The notes under the pieces are model-generated. The model did not search any database. It was not told the origin of the DNA and saw only the letters and a program-made list of their open reading frames with translations. Below, piece by piece: positions 31,029 through 41,460 of a DNA stretch of 64,000 nt. Position 1 is the stretch's first letter. Each line of letters opens with the position of its first letter. The position numbers were made by a program, and so were the translations under genes. Source of the stretch: Euglena gracilis (lineage: Eukaryota > Euglenida > Euglenophyceae > Euglenales); NCBI GenBank assembly GCA_039621445.1, contig CP154956.1, forward strand, positions 42,556,437 to 42,620,436, read 5' to 3'.

Positions 31029-33156
31029 GTGTAGAAACTGGGGGGGGCAGGGGGGGGCGGCCGCCCACCCCCCGAGATTTTTTCGCCCCCCCCCGAGGAT
31101 TTTTTGACTCAAATTTTTTTCGCCCCCCCCCCGAAATAAGTTACCCTCCAAATTTTTTTTGCACTTTGTGAAAAAATTCTTTCAGATTAAGAACCCAACA
31201 TTTCATTGAACTTTTGGGTGTTTTTGTTGTTGGACATCGCTACCGTCTTGCCGCCCTTCGGGCGGCCAAACAAGCCCAAAACTCATGGTCAGAGGTGGAA
31301 AAAGTCTTCCTTTTCCAATCTGAAGTTGTTGTTTGTGAATATATCCACTCCCGTCTCGCCACCCTTTGGGTGGCAACAGGAAACACATGTATCTTGACTT
31401 GGCTTCTAATGTTTAATTTTTTAAAGAGCAAACCATTTCTGTTGACAAATTTGGCTCTTTTTGGGGAATGTTTGGAAAATTGCACTACCGTCCAGCCGCC
31501 CTTTTGGGCGGCAAAAGATTTTTTGTTCAATACAAAATGGACCCGAGGGCTCTTTTTTCGCATTTTGCACTCGTTTGAAATCCCAAAACACAAAAGGCAA
31601 CACCGTCTCCGCCTGTTGGCAGCTAAAGCTTTCAAATTCTGATGGTGTCAAAATGTCAAATTGGCATGATGTCAAGAAATTGCCACATTTTTTTTGTTAC
31701 GTTCAATGCCTTCTTTCAAAAAAGTGCTACCGTCTCACCGCCCTGGGTGGTATGTACAAAGAGTACAAAAAATGCAGAGAGTGCAAAGGGTTCGCCACCG
31801 AGTGGGGGCCCCGTGACCCCCCCGTGACCCCCCCCCCCGTGACCCGAACAAAGACCATTTTCAGCCAAAATTTTCGGATTTTTTTTGGCCGGTGATGCTT
31901 AATTTGACAAAATATTCATGTAGATTCCTAATTTTGAGGCATAAATTTTGCAAATTTGGGGATGGTCATACCCCCTCCCAGTTCACCCCCCCACTGTGCC
32001 ACCCAACAAAAAATTCGAGAAAGAACCGCGACTTTTTGAGACCTAAAAATGGTCAAAAATGACCATTGTTGGACATGAAATGGCAAATTTGGGGGCCACA
32101 CACATTTTTTTATTATCAGAAATGGCCCAATCAGACCCCCCCCCCCCCCCCCCCGCCCCCCCGCGCCCCTCCCCCCAGACTCCATTGAACGTGAGGAAAA
32201 TGTGGCAATTTTTGACATTGTGCCACAAATCCGTCACAGTTTGGAAGCTTTCAAGCCACCCAACGGGCGGCAAGAGACGGTGATGCCTTTTGTGTTTTGG
32301 GATTTCAAAAAAGAGTGCAGAATGTGAAAAGGGACGCCAGTGAGGTTGCCTTTCAAAACCGGCCCCCTCTGAGCCATTTTGCATGGAACAAAAAAGAAAT
32401 GTATTGCCGCCCAAAGGGCGGCTGGACGGTAATGCATTATTCCAAAAGGTTTCCCCAAAAAGAAACAAATTTGTCACCAGAAATGTCAAAACACATGTGG
32501 TTTGTTTTCACCTCATGGGTGGCGAGACGGTGCTGGAGGAGGTATTCACATACAACGACCTCAGATTGAAAAATATTTTCGCCCCCTCCGACCCATGAGT
32601 TTTGGGCTTGTTCTGCCGCCCGAAGGCCCACAAATGCCCTAATGGAAAACGTGCCTGAACACAGATGCCTTAATGGAAAACGTGTCATTGCCACAAATGC
32701 CCTCATTGAAAACGTGTTCATGACCGCGAATTTCAGGGCAGGCATTTGGCGGGCTGAACACGTTTTTAAAGCCAATCCACGAACAAAAATTTTTGGAACA
32801 CAGGAACCCCCAACCTTAGACGCAGACTCCGTCCTGAGTCCCTGCGGCGGCGAGACGGTAGCAACATTCAGCAGCAAAAACAGCCAAAAAGTTCAAAGAA
32901 AAGTTGAAACCTTTTGCAAAAAAAATTTCTTTCCAAAATCCCCACTTCTACACCTATGGGTCACGGGGGGGTCGCAGGGGGGGGGAGGTCACGGGGTCAA
33001 AGAATTAGGAATCCTAAATTAGGAATTTGACATCCCGGGGCGGCGCGCCTAGCCCCCAATGCCATCTTTTAGGGGAAAAAAGTGCTAGCGTTTCTCCGCC
33101 CGTCTTGTCGAGGATCTCCCCCCCCCCCCCCCCCCGAGAAAAAATTACTTCTACAC
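31029..33156. mobile_element. Insertion 1: palindromic element with GTGTAGAA ends
   Basis: Relative to the 46-kb copy this stretch is extra. It begins GTGTAGAA (31029) and ends TTCTACAC (33156). Inside, 31205-31760 and 32200-32612 are long imperfect inverted copies of each other (shared CAAGCCCAAAACTCATGG and ATCCCAAAACACAAAAGGCA). The centre (31960-32190) holds the AAATTTGCCATTT segment also found at 24960. The right part includes an inverted 32-bp minisatellite and YR debris. Confidence 0.55.
31242..31760 (+). repeat. Array of five short hairpins in one frame
   Basis: ACCGTCTTGCCGCCC-ttc-GGGCGGC (31242), CCGTCTCGCCACCC-tt-TGGGTGGCA (31352), ACCGTCCAGCCGCCC...GGGCGGC (31489), ACCGTCTCCGCC (31603) and ACCGTCTCACCGCCC (31729) occur every 110-137 bp. 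The stems keep pairing despite base changes (GCCGCCC/GGGCGGC against GCCACCC/GGGTGGC). Four of the five sit in one 142-codon frame as RLAALRAAK, RLATLWVAT, VQPPFWAAK and RLRLLAAKA. More copies lie in the inverted arm. Confidence 0.7.
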
Positions 33157-33552
33157 CCCTGACACGGGGGGGGGTCACGAGGGAACACCACATTTTCGGT
33201 GGCCAAATTAGGAATCACCGAAATCGAATTTTTGGGGGAAAATCCTTTTTGGCTCCAAATTAGGAAACCCCCAACCTAAAATTAGTTTTGACACCAAATT
33301 AGGCATCACTAATCCAAAGTTTTGCAAAAATTATGCCTCAAAATTAGGAGTTTACCTGAAATATTTTGTCTATATTGAGGACTGTGTCCCAGGCACAGGT
33401 TTCCCGCCCGAACCGGCGTCTGGGACACAGTTATTGAAACCGTGCATCGGGGACTCTGGTTTCACGCCCGAACCGGCGTCTGGGGACGCACGGTCATGAA
33501 CTGCTATTCTTAACAGGGTTTTCTTAATGCACACCGGCCAGGTGACTACCGT

Positions 33553-34307
33553 ATGCACCAATGCCCCACACCAGCAGAATTTTTGGCTGGTCTTGAGGCT
33601 GCCGCCGCACCCCGGGAAACTCCAGCAGCCCCCTCACTTTTGTTTGGGGATACGTTTGTCAACGGTTGCCCTCGTGGTGGCCTTGCGAAAGGTAAAATGG
33701 TGGCGCTTTCAGCTGCCCGGGATTTCCAAAAGGTTTGCGAGCTGCGTGGGACAACGTTTGACAATCTGGACGACTGGCTCTTGGCATTTGCCTTTTGGAC
33801 GGTAAAGGTCACTTCCCTTTTTGATCACGGTGACGAGAAGCAGCAGGCAGCCGCTGTCCAACGCAAAGAAATTTGTGCTAATGCCAAGGTCCAGGATCGG
33901 TCCTGGTACCCCTCCACGTCGACCACCATCGCCAACGCTTTGGCTGCGTTGTATAGGGAATCGCCCACCCGTGTCGGCTCGTTTGTGTCTTCAGTGCAGT
34001 CACATCATCCGCAGTTTTTTCAACGCAGCTTCTCTTCGGGAGAAGAAACAAAAGGCTGAAGTCCGAGGAGGAAATTATGCGGCTCTTTGACCAACTTTTT
34101 GGAGAGCCAGAGGATGAATATCCTGTTGATTGCCTACAACTTGGGCCTAAGGCCTGAGACATTTGCGGAGCTGACGGTGGGGTGTTTTCACCCGTCAGAG
34201 CGGGAGGTTACTGAAGATTTGGTGAAATATCCAAAACAAAAGGCGTGCCAGAGCAATCAACAGAACGCCAAAAAGCCATGCCGGGAGCAGCTCATGCTGC
34301 CCCGAGA
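33553..34307 (+). pseudogene. Tyrosine recombinase-like protein YR1 (frameshifted)
   Basis: The first frame (33553-34059) reads PTPAEFLAGLEAAAAP, ALSAARDFQKVCELRG and LDDWLLAFAFWTV, the helical N-terminal domain. A frameshift near 34040 gives KSEEEIMRLFDQLF. Another near 34095 gives LESQRMNILLIAYNLGLRPE then TFAELTVGCF. The last block matches the start of YR catalytic domains, with the first catalytic Arg in GLRPE. Nothing resembling the His-x-x-Arg or the nucleophilic Tyr follows before the hairpin at 34311. The start ATG lies about 115 bp inside the left TIR. Confidence 0.65.
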
Positions 34308-34462
34308 CTATAGCAAAAACTGCGTCTTAGACGCAGACTCCGTCCTGAGTCCTGCGTCTAAGACGCAAGACTCAGGACGGAGTCTGCGTCTTAAGACGCA
34401 GTTTTTTTAAGTCTGCGTATTAGAGGCGCAGGGGCTCAGGACGGAGTCTGCAGCTTTGACTT
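34308..34462. repeat. Hairpin of GCGTCTTAGACGC units
   Basis: From 34311, AAAAACTGCGTCTTAGACGC...CCGTCCTGAGTC is followed by a short spacer and its complement to 34408; the arms are themselves palindromic. A second partial unit runs to 34452. The same sequence forms part of the ends of the TIR element at 27430-27961. It separates YR1 from YR2, and a pyrimidine-rich acceptor-like TCTCTCTCACACACAG stands just before YR2. Confidence 0.8.
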
Positions 34463-34490
34463 ATCTCTCTCTCACACACAGCCAATCACG

Positions 34491-35458
34491 ATGATGGCCG
34501 CACATTTGGTGAACGTGGCTGAGGCAGGCCTTGGACCCTTGCCACCTGTACCTGAATTTTTAGAAGCTTTGAAAAAAGCATACACTCCTTCTGAAGATTT
34601 GCCAGCGGACACCGCCCTATTTGGGTCCAAAGTGGCTCGTCCTCCTCCAGGAACAAAGAGAAACCGAAAATGGCAATTCTCGCCGCGTTGGACTTTGCAA
34701 AGGTGTTGGACCACAGGCAGATCATTTTGCCGAATTTGGATGAGTGGTTCACTGCCTTTGCAAAGTGGACGCTGTCAGTGGATTGTGTTTTGGACAACCA
34801 GCAGGAGCGAGAATCAGCCCTACAACAGAGGAAGGAAATTTGTCGAGCCACTGGTGTTGCTGTTCGGGAATGGAGCCCCACAACCTTAAGAACAACAGTC
34901 AACACATTGGCTTCAGCGTACAAGGCTACGCGTCCCGAACATGGCATTGTCCCCAGTGCAAGCAAACAGTTTCCAAATTTTGCGCTCTTTTTCAACGCTG
35001 CTTGCACAAGGTCCCGCAATTTCATGGCACGGAAGGAGTCCGTGGTGGTTTTGACCGACCACGAGGTGGCACAACTTTTTACCCAAACAAATTGGAAGAG
35101 TTGGCATGTATCCCAGAGGATGAATTTACTGCTCATGGCCTTTCAATTGGGTGTTCGTCCAGATTCCCTCTTGGACCTTCGGGTGGGCAACTTTCAGTTG
35201 TCCACTCATGAAGATGGCCGCAAATTAGTTGTCGTTCGGATCGGAACGATGAAAATTTGCAGGGGAAACAAGAGTTTCAAAGCCAGTCCACGAACAAAAA
35301 TTTTTGGAACACAGGAACTCCCAATTGTGTGCCGTGGCGGCGTACCAACAACAGCTTGCCTTGTTGGGGAATGTGACTGGTGACTCCCATTTTTTCGTGG
35401 AGCCCAGCATTTTATGTCATGGCATTCCCTTTGTGTTTTGGATGGTGATTCCCCATTG
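34491..35458 (+). pseudogene. Tyrosine recombinase-like protein YR2 (frameshifted)
   Basis: Starting at MMAAHLVNVAEAG with PVPEFLEALKKAY, it shifts frame near 34668 into MAILAALDFAKVLDHRQI, NLDEWFTAFAKWTL and TTLRTTVNTLASAYKATRP. It then enters a catalytic-domain start: VVVLTDHEVAQLF, RMNLLLMAFQLGVRPDSLLD then DGRKLVVVRIGTMK, with catalytic Arg in GVRPD and a candidate catalytic Lys in GTMK. A third frame after about 35318 continues SQLCAVAAYQQQLALLGN, VTGDSHFFVEPS and stops at 35458, resembling YR spacing after the beta sheet. No His-x-x-Arg or Tyr motif found. Duplicated at 37891-38854. Confidence 0.7.
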
Positions 35459-35710
35459 ACAATGGCACAAAGGAGGTTAGGCAGGAGTGGGGGGGGCTGT
35501 GGACCCCCCCCCCGGTGCCCTGTCGTTGCCCCTCCTACACCGCCCACCGCTGCCCTGTTTGTCGACCTCACGGGGGCCCCGAACCCCTTCCGCACCGCGG
35601 TTGCGGTGAACTGCGACCAGCCGAAGGAGGTCAAATCCAAGGAAGCCGGCGACGCTGACCGTTGCCCCCACTGTGGGGGGGGCAATGTACGTGCGTGGCG
35701 GCAAGTGTAA
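35414..35710 (+). CDS. Small ORF with a CxxC tail, possible YR2 C-terminal extension
   Basis: The 98-codon frame overlaps the end of YR2. Its C terminus, VNCDQPKEVKSKEAGDADRC then PHCGGGNVRAWRQV, has a CPHC pair that could be half a zinc ribbon. The middle is Pro/Gly-rich and crosses a C run of ten that is nine long in the duplicate copy, so the frame differs between copies. It may be the frameshifted tail of YR2 or non-coding. Confidence 0.3.
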   Translation: MSWHSLCVLDGDSPLTMAQRRLGRSGGGCGPPPRCPVVAPPTPPTAALFVDLTGAPNPFRTAVAVNCDQPKEVKSKEAGDADRCPHCGGGNVRAWRQV

Positions 35711-35974
35711 AGTAGTTTGAGTCGCGAACGAAACGGCAACAACAGTTTAACAGGGATATTGGAGACGATTGCTAGGCAAACAGCACAATACCACAGCCGC
35801 AACGATAAACGAGGGCAAACGTTATGCCGACAAGAACACGGAATGGTGACTTACTTACAATCAGGGCACACCCAGGAGCCGTAACGGGTTGGGGGGGATC
35901 ACCAAACCCGCACAGCACACCAATTTTCACTTCGATCTGAGCTTTGGTTCCGTTGCACAGTTGATTCCCTCCCA

Positions 35975-36085
35975 GACACCGGTTTCCTGCCCGAACCGGC
36001 GTCTGGGATGCCAGTTCGGGTAGAAAATTTCCCGCCCGAACCGGCGTCCCAGACGCCGGTTCGGGCGTGAAACCAGAGCCCCCAT
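35975..36085. repeat. Palindromic ACCGGCGTC repeat cluster
   Basis: Three units of CCGAACCGGCGTC(T/C)(G/C) with mirrored GACGCCGGTTCGGGCG, ending in the right TIR of insertion 2. Other clusters lie at 30215-30300, 33405-33490, 36565-36625, 39370-39480, 39955-40015 and 40938-41065. Confidence 0.8.
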
Positions 36086-36473
36086 ACACGGTTTCAAATT
36101 AGGCATCACCGGCCAAGTTTTTTTTTTCCAGAAAAAAATTGGCCGAAAACGGTCTTAGGTCGGGTCGGGGGGGGGGGGTCACGGGGGGAATACCCCCTCT
36201 AAAGTTTTTTTGTGTGAAAGTATTTCCAAATCTGTGTTTTCTGGTGCAAAAAAAATCATGCCTTCAACCCCCAAAAAAGCAGAAAGTGAATGCTGTAGAA
36301 ATAAAAAAAATGAACTTTTTCCCAAAAAAAAACATTGCAATAGTTTTTCCCCCAAACCCTCCATGACGTTTTTTTTTGTTTTTTTAAAAAAATTTTAAAA
36401 CCCTGTTTTTTTTTGTTTCAAAAAAACAAGCCGTCAACCTTGGCGCCTGCCCTGAAATCCGTGTTCAGGTTTG

Positions 36474-36524
36474 GCGCCTGCCCTGAAATTCGTGTTCATG
36501 AACCACGAATTTCAGGGCAGGCGC
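36474..36524. repeat. 21-bp perfect hairpin
   Basis: GCGCCTGCCCTGAAATTCGTG and its exact complement flank the loop TTCATGAAC. Its stem sequence (AATTTCAGGGCAGGCG) also occurs near 26830, 27100, 30703 and 32730. A duplicate is in copy 2 (about 39868-39918). Confidence 0.85.
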
Positions 36525-36648
36525 GTGGCAAGCTGTACACGGTGTCCAAAACGCCCGGTCGGGTGTGAACCCGGTGCCTAGGACGCCGGTTAGGGCGAGA
36601 ACCGGTGTCTTGGACACAGTTCTCAACACAGAAACCATGCTCTGTCCA

Positions 36649-36812
36649 CTACCATGCCCCCCCTATATAAGACCCCCCCATATAAGAACCCCCCCACCAT
36701 ATAAGCCCCATATAAACCCCCAAATAAACCCCCATATAAACCCCCCAAAATCCCTGGGGTCTGGGATTTTGGCTCCCGAGGGGGGTCTTATATGGGGGGG
36801 GGCATGGTATTT
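36649..36812. repeat. 164-bp inverted-repeat element
   Basis: TACCATGCCCCCCCTATATA...AGACCCCCC is mirrored by GGGGGGTCTTATATGGGG...GCATGGTA. The interior is ATATAAACCCCC words. The second copy lies in the tandem duplicate at about 40041-40204. Probably a very short TIR element; no target duplication assigned. Confidence 0.6.
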
Positions 36813-37223
36813 GATTTCTGAAAATGACCCAAAAACCATGGGCCAACAATAGGGGCCCGGGGGGTCGAAAAATGCTCATTTTCGGCGCAAAAGCAGGTTT
36901 TCCGGGACGGGAGCCAAAAAATCATGGTTTCAGGCATTTTTTTTTGGATTTTCCCCCCAATTTTTGACCTAGAATGACCCAAAGTCCATGGGTTTCAGAC
37001 CAAAAACGGGGAGGCCGGAGGAGTCGGAAATCGCTCATTTTCGGCTCAAAAACAGGTTTTCCAAGTTCACCAATGAAGTCCATTGGTGAACTTCAGTTTT
37101 GATGGTGGGGGCTGATTTTTTGATGCTTCAGATTTTGCTCTTTTTCCTGCCAAAATGGTCATTTCGAGGTCAACCTTCTGATCTCGAAATCTTCTGATCT
37201 GAAATCAAAATCTTCCCTTTTTG

Positions 37224-37707
37224 ATCACGGTGACGAGAAGCAGCAGGCAGCCGCTGTCCAACGCAAAGAAATTTGTGCTAATGCCAAGGTCCAGGATCGG
37301 TCCTGGTACCCCTCCACGTCGACCACCATCGCCAACGCTTTGGCTGCGTTGTATAGGGAATCGCCCACCCGTGTCGGCTCGTTTGTGTCTTCAGTGCAGT
37401 CACATCATCCGCAGTTTTTTCAACGCAGCTTCTCTTCGGGAGAAGAAACAAAAGGCTGAAGTCCGAGGAGGAAATTATGCGGCTCTTTGACCAACTTTTT
37501 GGAGAGCCAGAGGATGAATATCCTGTTGATTGCCTACAACTTGGGCCTAAGGCCTGAGACATTTGCGGAGCTGACGGTGGGGTGTTTTCACCCGTCAGAG
37601 CGGGAGGTTACTGAAGATTTGGTGAAATATCCAAAACAAAAGGCGTGCCAGAGCAATCAACAGAACGCCAAAAAGCCATGCCGGGAGCAGCTCATGCTGC
37701 CCCGAGA
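37224..37707 (+). pseudogene. YR1, duplicated 3' part
   Basis: Identical to 33824-34307, lacking the N-terminal third because the duplication breakpoint lies inside YR1. The catalytic-domain start RMNILLIAYNLGLRPE is retained. Confidence 0.65.
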
Positions 37708-37890
37708 CTATAGCAAAAACTGCGTCTTAGACGCAGACTCCGTCCTGAGTCCTGCGTCTAAGACGCAAGACTCAGGACGGAGTCTGCGTCTTAAGACGCA
37801 GTTTTTTTAAGTCTGCGTATTAGAGGCGCAGGGGCTCAGGACGGAGTCTGCAGCTTTGACTTATCTCTCTCTCACACACAGCCAATCACG

Positions 37891-38854
37891 ATGATGGCCG
37901 CACATTTGGTGAACGTGGCTGAGGCAGGCCTTGGACCCTTGCCACCTGTACCTGAATTTTTAGAAGCTTTGAAAAAAGCATACACTCCTTCTGAAGATTT
38001 GCCAGCGGACACCGCCCTATTTGGGTCCAAAGTGGCTCGTCCTCCTCCAGGAACAAAGAGAAACCGAAAATGGCAATTCTCGCCGCGTTGGACTTTGCAA
38101 AGGTGTTGGACCACAGGCAGATCATTTTGCCGAATTTGGATGAGTGGCTGCCTTTGCAAAGTGGACGCTGTCAGTGGATTGTGTTTTGGACAACCAGCAG
38201 GAGCGAGAATCAGCCCTACAACAGAGGAAGGAAATTTGTCGAGCCACTGGTGTTGCTGTTCGGGAATGGAGCCCCACAACCTTAAGAACAACAGTCAACA
38301 CATTGGCTTCAGCGTACAAGGCTACGCGTCCCGAACATGGCATTGTCCCCAGTGCAAGCAAACAGTTTCCAAATTTTGCGCTCTTTTTCAACGCTGCTTG
38401 CACAAGGTCCCGCAATTTCATGGCACGGAAGGAGTCCGTGGTGGTTTTGACCGACCACGAGGTGGCACAACTTTTTACCCAAACAAATTGGAAGAGTTGG
38501 CATGTATCCCAGAGGATGAATTTACTGCTCATGGCCTTTCAATTGGGTGTTCGTCCAGATTCCCTCTTGGACCTTCGGGTGGGCAACTTTCAGTTGTCCA
38601 CTCATGAAGATGGCCGCAAATTAGTTGTCGTTCGGATCGGAACGATGAAAATTTGCAGGGGAAACAAGAGTTTCAAAGCCAGTCCACGAACAAAAATTTT
38701 TGGAACACAGGAACTCCCAATTGTGTGCCGTGGCGGCGTACCAACAACAGCTTGCCTTGTTGGGGAATGTGACTGGTGACTCCCATTTTTTCGTGGAGCC
38801 CAGCATTTTATGTCATGGCATTCCCTTTGTGTTTTGGATGGTGATTCCCCATTG
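37891..38854 (+). pseudogene. YR2, duplicated copy with an extra 4-bp deletion
   Basis: Same protein blocks as 34491-35458. Loss of TTCA at 38145 replaces DEWFTAFAKW with a shifted frame (DEWLPLQSG), so this copy carries one more disabling change than its partner. From 38200 it is again identical (VVVLTDHEVAQLF, GVRPDSLLD, GTMK). Confidence 0.7.
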
Positions 38855-40579
38855 ACAATGGCACAAAGGAGGTTAGGCAGGAGTGGGGGGGGCTGTGGAC
38901 CCCCCCCCGGTGCCCTGTCGTTGCCCCTCCTACACCGCCCACCGCTGCCCTGTTTGTCGACCTCATGGGGGCCCCGAACCCCTTCCGCACCGCGGTTGCG
39001 GTGAACTGCGACCAGCCGAAGGAGGTCAAATCCAAGGAAGCCGGCGACGCTGACCGTTGCCCCCACTGTGGGGGGGGCAATGTACGTGCGTGGCGGCAAG
39101 TGTAAAGTAGTTTGAGTCGCGAACGAAACGGCAACAACAGTTTAACAGGGATATTGGAGACGATTGCTAGGCAAACAGCACAATACCACAGCCGCAACGA
39201 TAAACGAGGGCAAACGTTATGCCGACAAGAACACGGAATGGTGACTTACTTACAATCAGGGCACACCCAGGAGCCGTAACGGGTTGGGGGGGATCACCAA
39301 ACCCGCACAGCACACCAATTTTCACTTCGATCTGAGCTTTGGTTCCGTTGCACAGTTGATTCCCTCCCAGACACCGGTTTCCTGCCCGAACCGGCGTCTG
39401 GGATGCCAGTTCGGGTAGAAAATTTCCCGCCCGAACCGGCGTCCCAGACGCCGGTTCGGGCGTGAAACCAGAGCCCCCATACACGGTTTCAAATTAGGCA
39501 TCACCGGCCAAGTTTTTTTTTCCAGAAAAAAATTGGCCGAAAACGGTCTTAGGTCGGGTCGGGGGGGGGGGGTCACGGGGGGAATACCCCCTCTAAAGTT
39601 TTTTTGTGTGAAAGTATTTCCAAATCTGTGTTTTCTGGTGCAAAAAAAATCATGCTTTCAACCCCCAAAAAAGCAGAAAGTGAATGCTGTAGAAATAAAA
39701 AAAATGAACTTTTTCCCAAAAAAAAACATTGCAATAGTTTTTCCCCCAAACCCTCCATGACGTTTTTTTTTGTTTTTTTTAAAAAAAATTTAAAACCCTG
39801 TTTTTTTTGTTTCAAAAAAACAAGCCGTCAACCTTGGCGCCTGCCCTGAAATCCGTGTTCAGGTTTGGCGCCTGCCCTGAAATTCGTGTTCATGAACCAC
39901 GAATTTCAGGGCAGGCGCGTGGCAAGCTGTACACGGTGTCCAAAACGCCGGTCGGGTGTGAACCCGGTGCCTAGGACGCCGGTTAGGGCGAGAACCGGTG
40001 TCTTGGACACAGTTCTCAACACAGAAACCATGCTCTGTCCACTACCATGCCCCCCCTATATAAGACCCCCCCATATAAGAACCCCCCCACCATATAAGCC
40101 CCATATAAACCCCCAAATAAACCCCCATATAAACCCCCCAAAATCCCTGGGGTCTGGGATTTTGGCTCCCGAGGGGGGTCTTATATGGGGGGGGGGGCAT
40201 GGTATTTGATTTCTGAAAATGACCCAAAAACCATGGGCCAACAATAGGGGCCCGGGGGGTCGAAAAATGCTCATTTTCGGCGCAAAAGCAGGTTTTCCGG
40301 GACGGGAGCCAAAAAATCATGGTTTCAGGCATTTTTTTTGGATTTTCCCCCCAATTTTTGACCTAGAATGACCCAAAGTCCATGGGTTTCAGACCAAAAA
40401 CGGGGAGGCCGGAGGAGTCGGAAATCGCTCATTTTCGGCTCAAAAACAGGTTTTCCAAGTTCACCAATGAAGTCCATTGGTGAACTTCAGTTTTGATGGT
40501 GGGGGCTGATTTTTTGATGCTTCAGATTTTGCTCTTTTTCCTGCCAAAATGGTCATTTCGAGGTCAACCTTCTGATCTC

Positions 40580-41460
40580 CAAGGCCTTTTCCACATTTTT
40601 TTGAGGGATTTTTTGACACTGGGCGTTTTCGTGATTTTCGAAATTGGTGGATTCCACACTTCTGAAGCCATGTTACCCATCAATTGAAGGCTCTTCTCAA
40701 GGGCTTCGACAGATGGCTCAGAATTCGGCCATAATGCAGATAGCTCTTATTTTCAGCGATAGTGTGTTCCAAAGTTTGACCTATTAATTTGTCAAATACC
40801 ACAGCTCAGGTTGCATATTGCATATCAAACGAAAGCTCTCCCAAGACCTGTCGCTTGGTACCCACAGAACTCAGCCACATTGCACAGCGATCACATTTTC
40901 TGACGATGTTTGAAAATTCAAAATTCCACTTTTTTTCAGGACGCCGGGTTTTGGACAAAACTGGCGTTCCTAACGCCGGGTTTTAGGACAGAACCGGCGT
41001 CCGGAAAACCCGTTGGGGGGGGGGGACGCCGGTTCTGTCTTGAACCCGGCGTCTCAAACGCCGGTTTAACAAGAAAGAATGTTGCATTTTCATCACCTGA
41101 ATAGTGCCCATTCCTTTTTTGAAAAGTGATGTATTGCCGGATTGTTTGTTTGTGTTTTTGTTTGTGTTTTGATTTGTGTTTTTCGTCTGGGAGGTGGCCC
41201 GCAACTCCCCTGCGACTCATACCCCCAGAGAGAAAAACTTGACCGTTTCAGGGTTGTTGCTTTCAGCCCTCCTTTTTTTTTTTAACAGCCATGCTCTCAA
41301 TGGAAGATGGCACGTTTACACAAAGCCAGCAAGCAAACTCTCTTCAATATTTGAGAAGGTTTGATGGCTAATCATAGTTTTGCCCTTTGCATTCTTTCCC
41401 ATTTTAATATATATTTTTTATGTTTTGTCTTTTGACTTTTTAGTTTTTTTGTTAACCCCC
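40580..41460. other. Stretch without recognised gene; palindromic repeat cluster
   Basis: No coding signal seen. 40938-41065 holds further ACCGGCGTC / GACGCCGG units. The rest is AT-rich unique-looking DNA. Confidence 0.4.

Larger units (their letters stand above)
33371..36095 (+). mobile_element. Insertion 2: YR-encoding element with ~52-bp TIRs
   Basis: Relative to the uninterrupted site at 46633/46634 this 2.7-kb stretch is an insertion. From 33436, GAAACCGTGCATCGGGGACT...CTGGTTTCACGCCCGAAC is mirrored at the right end, finishing at 36095. Inside are two tyrosine recombinase pseudogenes on the plus strand. The 65 bp before 33436 contain an ACTGTGTCCCAG...CTGGGACACAGT hairpin. No target duplication is visible against the empty site, as expected of YR- rather than DDE-mediated integration. 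TIRs are unusual for Crypton-type elements. Confidence 0.65.
30800..36441. mobile_element. Mutator-like TIR element containing two nested insertions
   Basis: The ends CAGGGTTGAC (30800) and GTCAACCTT (to 36441) match those of the 701-bp element at 46274-46974. The flanks repeat GGCGCCTGC (30791-30799, 36442-36450), a 9-bp target duplication typical of Mutator-like elements. Aligned to the 46-kb copy, only 30800-31028, 33157-33370 and 36096-36441 are element sequence. The rest is insertion 1 (31029-33156) and insertion 2 (33371-36095). No Mutator transposase is present, so it is non-autonomous. Confidence 0.75.
33812..37185. repeat. Tandem duplication, copy 1 (3,374 bp)
   Basis: From CTTCCCTTTTTGATCACGG (33812) to CAACCTTCTGATCTC (37185) this matches 37212-40579 almost base for base, with an offset of 3400 falling to about 3395. 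It includes the 3' part of YR1, all of YR2, the right end of insertion 2, the right end of the Mutator-like element and 0.7 kb of flank. It therefore happened after both insertions. Confidence 0.95.
37212..40579. repeat. Tandem duplication, copy 2 (3,368 bp)
   Basis: Differences seen from copy 1: loss of TTCA at 38145, one C fewer in the run at 38900, C to T at about 38967, a C to T in ATCATGC(C/T)TTCAA, and several homopolymer changes. A 26-bp spacer (37186-37211) separates the copies. Such identity means a very recent event, or an assembly artefact. Confidence 0.95.

Noticed and set aside
36655-36780. TATATAAG words as TATA-box promoters
   Set aside because: They repeat within a short inverted-repeat element and no gene starts nearby.
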